Source of the DNA: Terriglobia bacterium
GTDB taxonomy: Bacteria; Acidobacteriota; Terriglobia; Bryobacterales; Bryobacteraceae
NCBI GenBank assembly: GCA_020073615.1
Contig: JAIQEX010000008.1
Coordinates: 24,028 to 88,027, forward strand
DNA: 64,000 nucleotides
Direction of reading: 5' to 3'
Shown: positions 60,891 to 64,000 of the stretch, piece by piece
Numbering within the stretch: the first letter of the stretch is position 1
Layout: every line of letters begins with the position of its first letter
The notes under the pieces: generated by a model
What the model saw: only the letters and a program-made list of their open reading frames with translations
What the model was told of the DNA's origin: nothing
The model's database searches: none
Program-made: the position numbers and the translations under genes

Positions 60891-61751
60891 GTGCGCGATA
60901 TCGAGGCCGTAGTCCGCGGCTTCGAAGCATCGGGATACGTGTTGGATCGGGCGCTGGCGACGGCGGTGTACCTGCTCATCCGGCTGGGCAAGCCGCTGTT
61001 GATCGAAGGCCACGCCGGGGTTGGCAAGACCGAGGTGGGGAAGGTTCTGGCATCGTTTCTCGGCGTGGAGTTGATCCGGCTACAGTGCTACGAAGGCCTG
61101 GACGTCAACTCCGCCGTCTACGAATGGAACTATCAGAAGCAACTGCTGGCGATTAAAATCCACGAGAAGACGGACGAAGAGACGATCTTCTCATCCGGGT
61201 TCTTGTTGGAGCGGCCGCTGCTGCGCGCGATTCGCGCTACGGACAATTCGCCGGTGCTGCTGATCGACGAGATCGACCGCGCCGACGAGGCGTTTGAAGC
61301 TTTTCTGCTGGAGCTGCTGAGCGACTTTCAGATTACGATTCCGGAACTGGGAACCATCCGCGCGCGGCACCGCCCGCACGTGATTCTCACCTCGAACCGC
61401 ACCAGGGAATTGAGCGACGCTCTCAAGCGGCGCTGTCTGTACCACTGGATCGACTATCCGGTCTTCGAAAAAGAACTGGAAATTGTCCGGCTGCGCGCGC
61501 CGGGAGTGGACCGGGAGTTGGGCGCGCAAACCGTCGGTTTCGTCCAAGAGGTGCGAAATCTGAATCTGGCGAAGCCCCCGGGCGTAGCCGAGACGCTCGA
61601 TTGTGTGCACTCGCTTCGCGCGCTGGGTAAGACGCGGCTGGACGCGGAAGCGGCGGAGGCTACGCTCGGATGCGTCGCCAAATCGGTCGACGATTCGGCG
61701 AAGATCCGGGCGGAAGGGATCGACCGGATCCTGGCGAGGGCCGCGCGGTGA
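60891..61751 (+). CDS. coxD: MoxR-type AAA+ ATPase for CO dehydrogenase maturation
   Basis: The 286-residue AAA+ ATPase has Walker A GHAGVGKTEVGK, Walker B VLLIDEIDRAD and a sensor segment VILTSNRTRELSDALKRRC. CoxD works with CoxE to build the sulfur-copper-molybdenum site of CoxL. The start is a GTG two bases after coxG; it overlaps coxE by GTGA. Confidence 0.92.
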   Translation: MRDIEAVVRGFEASGYVLDRALATAVYLLIRLGKPLLIEGHAGVGKTEVGKVLASFLGVELIRLQCYEGLDVNSAVYEWNYQKQLLAIKIHEKTDEETIFSSGFLLERPLLRAIRATDNSPVLLIDEIDRADEAFEAFLLELLSDFQITIPELGTIRARHRPHVILTSNRTRELSDALKRRCLYHWIDYPVFEKELEIVRLRAPGVDRELGAQTVGFVQEVRNLNLAKPPGVAETLDCVHSLRALGKTRLDAEAAEATLGCVAKSVDDSAKIRAEGIDRILARAAR

Positions 61752-62842
61752 CGCAAGCGGGCGTAATCGGCTTCTGCCGGTTTTTGCGGGCCAACGGATT
61801 CTCCGCGGGCGTGACGGAATCGCTGGCCTCGGCGGAGGTGGTGCGCGCGGTACCGCCCGAGGACCGCGATGCGGTGCGCTGGGGCCTGCGCGCGGCGTTG
61901 AGCTCGTCGAAGGAAGAATGGGATTCGTTCGACCGGCTGTTCGATGCCTTCTGGAACAAGCTCCCGCAAGAGCAGAGACGGATGCAAACGAAGGTCACGA
62001 CGGAGCCGCGGGGTTTCTGGGCCTTGACCGGTGAACCCAGCGACACGGCGCGTCCCTCGGACCGGGAAGCAAACCGCATCGCGGGCGCCAGCGTGTATGC
62101 GCGCCTCAAGAAAGCCGATTTCTCCGAGATACCGCAGAGCGACCAGCCGGCGCTCGACCAGCTCGCGCAGAGGCTGCTGAAACAGATGAGCTGGCGGCTC
62201 TCGCGGCGCCGCAAGGCTGCCGGATTGCGCGGCCGCGTGGATCTGCGGCGCACGATTCGCGCCAATATCAGCCGCGGCGGCGATCCCATCCAGTTGCGCT
62301 ACAAAGAGCGGAGACCGCAGCAGGCGCGCGTGGTGATTCTGCTGGATGTCAGCGGGTCGATGAGCCTGTACAGCATGTTTCTACTGCGATTCGCCCACGC
62401 GCTGCACCGGCATATCGCGCGCGCCGACACATTCATCTTCAGCACGCGGCTGGTGAACATCGGCGGCATGCTGCGCTCGCGCAAGCTGGCGGAAGCAATG
62501 AAGGCGCTGGCCGCGTGCCCGGCCGACTGGTCGGGCGGCACCAGGATCGGAGGATCGCTTCAGGAGTTGAATGCGCGGCACGCGAGGCTGTTGTCGCGCG
62601 ACACGGTCTTCCTGATTTTGAGCGATGGATGGGACACGGGAGATCCCGGGACGCTGGCCGCGGAGCTGCGCCGCATCAAAGACCGGGTGCGCAAGGTGGT
62701 GTGGCTGAATCCGCTGCTGGGTCTGGAGGATTACCAGCCGCTCACGCGCGGCATGGCGGCGGCGCTGCCGCATGTGGATGTGTTCGCTCCGGCGCATTCG
62801 CTCGAGAGCCTGCTGGCATTGGAAAAACATTTACGCTGGTGA
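61748..62842 (+). CDS. coxE: VWA-domain partner of CoxD
   Basis: The 364-residue CoxE-type protein has an N-terminal helical region (VIGFCRFLRANGFSAGVTES), a basic linker rich in Arg, and a VWA domain with the MIDAS motif LLDVSGSMS and later FLILSDGWDTGDPG. With the MoxR-type ATPase it forms a chaperone pair in metalloenzyme maturation. The GTG start overlaps the coxD stop; an in-frame ATG at 61670 lies inside coxD. Confidence 0.9.
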   Translation: MTQAGVIGFCRFLRANGFSAGVTESLASAEVVRAVPPEDRDAVRWGLRAALSSSKEEWDSFDRLFDAFWNKLPQEQRRMQTKVTTEPRGFWALTGEPSDTARPSDREANRIAGASVYARLKKADFSEIPQSDQPALDQLAQRLLKQMSWRLSRRRKAAGLRGRVDLRRTIRANISRGGDPIQLRYKERRPQQARVVILLDVSGSMSLYSMFLLRFAHALHRHIARADTFIFSTRLVNIGGMLRSRKLAEAMKALAACPADWSGGTRIGGSLQELNARHARLLSRDTVFLILSDGWDTGDPGTLAAELRRIKDRVRKVVWLNPLLGLEDYQPLTRGMAAALPHVDVFAPAHSLESLLALEKHLRW

Positions 62843-62845
62843 AAC

Positions 62846-63817
62846 ATGTTTGACGAGTTTCTGGAAAAAGCCGCCTCGTTGCGAGCGCGGGGAGAAGCCT
62901 TCGCCATGGCGATGGTGGTGCGGTTCGAGGCGCCCATCTCGGGGAAGCCGGGCGATAAGGCGATCGTCGATTCCGGCGGTAGAGTCTGGGGCTGGATCGG
63001 CGGCGGCTGCGCCCAACCCACGGTGGTCAAGGAGGCGCTGCAGGCGATGCGCGATGGGAAGCCCCGGTTGGTGCGCATCAGCCCCAGGCCCAGCACCGCG
63101 GCCGAGGACGGCGTGGTGGAATACGCGATGACCTGCCACAGTGGAGGAGCCTTGGACATTTTCATCGAGCCTGTTCTACCGAAGCCGCAGATCGTGATTT
63201 TCGGGCGTTCCGTGGTGGCGCAGACGCTGGCGAGGCTTGGCGCGGCGGCGGGATATGCGGTCGCCGTGGTGGCGCCGGAGGCGAGCCGCGAGAATTTTCC
63301 CGAGCCCACGGAGCTTCACGATCGATGGGATCTGAGCCGGGTGCGCATGACGCCGCGGACTTTCGTGGTGGTCTCGACGCAGGGCGAGGGCGACGAGGAA
63401 GCGCTCGAACAGGCGCTGGGCGCGGAGGCGCCGTACATTGCCTTTGTGGCGAGCAGGACGAAGGCGGAAAAGACGCTCGACTACCTGCGCGGCAAGGGGA
63501 TTGCAGCGGAGCGCCTGGCGCGGGTGACGGCCCCGGCGGGTCTGGCTATTGGCGCGGTATCGCCCGAGGAAATCGCGGTCAGCGTGCTCGCCGAAATCGT
63601 GCAGAAGGGCCGGAGCGCAGCGCAGCCCGCGGCGGTTGCCGCGCCGGTCGTGAACGCGGAAGCTAAAGACCCCGTCTGCGGCATGATGGTGGCGGTGGCC
63701 CGCGCGAAGCATACGGCGCAGTTCGAAGGGCGGACGGTGTATTTCTGCTGTCCCCACTGCAAGCAGGCCTTCGAGCAGAGCCCGCAATCGTACGCTATCG
63801 CATCGTCTGACGCATGA
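62846..63817 (+). CDS. coxF: XdhC/CoxF-family protein with a C-terminal YHS domain
   Basis: Residues about 1-255 are XdhC-like: an N-terminal domain (VWGWIGGGCAQPTVVKEA) and a Rossmann domain ending APAGLAIGAVSPEEIAVSV. Residues 274-316 add a YHS/TRASH-type metal-binding module: DPVCGMMV (C278) and YFCCPHCKQAFEQ (C301, C302, C305). YHS modules bind metals such as copper or zinc. As CO dehydrogenase needs copper in its Mo-S-Cu site, the module may bring copper or sense it; this is inference. It is the last gene of the operon, 3 bases after coxE. Confidence 0.88.
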   Translation: MFDEFLEKAASLRARGEAFAMAMVVRFEAPISGKPGDKAIVDSGGRVWGWIGGGCAQPTVVKEALQAMRDGKPRLVRISPRPSTAAEDGVVEYAMTCHSGGALDIFIEPVLPKPQIVIFGRSVVAQTLARLGAAAGYAVAVVAPEASRENFPEPTELHDRWDLSRVRMTPRTFVVVSTQGEGDEEALEQALGAEAPYIAFVASRTKAEKTLDYLRGKGIAAERLARVTAPAGLAIGAVSPEEIAVSVLAEIVQKGRSAAQPAAVAAPVVNAEAKDPVCGMMVAVARAKHTAQFEGRTVYFCCPHCKQAFEQSPQSYAIASSDA

Positions 63818-63848
63818 CCCTGCTGGCCTGGTGTCGGCGCCAAATGGT

Positions 63849-63883
63849 AATGTCCTATTCGTGCCAAGTAGAAATGTCCTATT
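63849..63883 (+). repeat. Direct repeat at the insertion sequence end
   Basis: AATGTCCTATT occurs at 63849-63859 and again at 63873-63883, exactly 24 bases apart, just upstream of the transposase start. Repeated short sites of this kind are probable transposase-binding sites at the left end of the element. Confidence 0.65.
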
Positions 63884-63925
63884 GACAGCGTTCAGGCTGG
63901 GGAGGTGCAAGAAGGACAACTACTG

Positions 63926-64000
63926 ATGACACAAGCCGAACGGGACCGCCTGGTGGCCCTGAAAAAGGCGAAGAAGAAGCTGATCACGCAGAAGGAGGCA
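63926..64000 (+). CDS. Transposase, N-terminal 25 residues (partial)
   Basis: The peptide starts MTQAERDRLVALKKAKKKLI, which I recognise as the opening of ISNCY-type transposases with a winged helix for end binding and a later integrase-type core. It continues out of the window. GGAGG at 63900-63904 is too far upstream to be its ribosome-binding site; AGAAGGA at 63910-63916 is closer. Whether the element is intact cannot be judged from this fragment. Confidence 0.7.
   Translation, partial: MTQAERDRLVALKKAKKKLITQKEA

Larger units (their letters stand above)
63849..64000 (+). mobile_element. Left end of an ISNCY-type insertion sequence (partial)
   Basis: The repeated TGTCCTATT sites followed by a transposase start mark an insertion sequence that runs past the window edge. 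The exact outer boundary and target duplication cannot be seen; it lies between the coxF stop (63817) and 63849. Confidence 0.65.

Noticed and set aside
1..64000. CRISPR arrays, tRNA and rRNA genes
   Set aside because: No regularly spaced repeats, no clover-leaf with a T-loop GGTTCGA-type core and no rRNA signature were seen in the intergenic stretches.

Overview
The window looks like a chromosome segment of an Acidobacteriota bacterium, most likely from the Bryobacteraceae/Solibacter side of the phylum. The reasons are the high-GC coding style and a set of families expanded in that group. These are a 1151-residue Oar-like TonB-dependent receptor with an N-terminal carboxypeptidase-regulatory domain, a winged-helix regulator carried on a membrane-anchored protein, VWFA-type secreted proteins, TPR-rich secreted cytochromes, an orphan MacB/FtsX permease, and a DUF5678-like/retropepsin pair. 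The assignment comes from gene content only. No rRNA, tRNA or CRISPR array was seen.

Layout. 1-6.5 kb: a TPR-type gene start, a transmembrane winged-helix regulator, a secreted TPR protein and the large outer-membrane receptor. 6.5-12.3 kb (minus strand): a translationally coupled pair of secreted haem proteins (a seven-haem cytochrome-parvulin-TPR fusion and a mono-haem/copper-monooxygenase-like/TPR protein) behind a Tat-exported amidase. 12.3-24.6 kb: mixed housekeeping and accessory genes, namely an SDR dehydrogenase and rluD sharing an 18-bp divergent start region, VWA and beta-propeller secreted proteins, two methyltransferases with signal peptides, a cytochrome c, a phosphatase, an orphan LytTR regulator, inositol-phosphate synthase, an epimerase, a decayed aspartic protease and ogt. 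24.7-35.1 kb: a hopanoid operon (ispH, shc, hpnH, hpnA, hpnG, two zinc alcohol dehydrogenases, hpnC, hpnD), split after hpnH by a VapBC-type toxin-antitoxin module. 35.1-48 kb: an FmdB-type zinc ribbon, a broken ABC permease, a class A beta-lactamase-like hydrolase, speA, a methyltransferase, a second VapBC, glgX, nadA-moaA and a heparinase-like secreted protein. 48-54.6 kb: fabH, an HExxH protease, glnA, a MOSC protein, murQ-murA and an exported rhodanese. 54.6-63.8 kb: an aerobic carbon monoxide dehydrogenase locus (coxMSLGDEF) with its maturation genes. 63.85-64 kb: the left end of an insertion sequence.

How the genes work together. IspH supplies isoprenoid precursors and HpnC/HpnD start squalene formation (hpnE is not in the window). 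Shc cyclises squalene, and HpnH and HpnG extend and trim the hopane side chain. The two adjacent dehydrogenases are good candidates for a later redox step on that side chain. The CoxL subunit has the AYRCSFR signature of form I (true) CO dehydrogenase. It is surrounded by three XdhC-type domains and a MocA-type domain, as expected for building and inserting a cytosine-dinucleotide molybdenum cofactor. nadA and moaA are directly adjacent, both iron-sulfur enzymes for cofactors.

Two small-scale patterns recur. Several genes have a -10-like hexamer placed so that transcription would begin at or a few bases before the start codon (probable leaderless mRNAs). A short palindromic repeat sits at the stop codons of at least two, probably three, unrelated genes.
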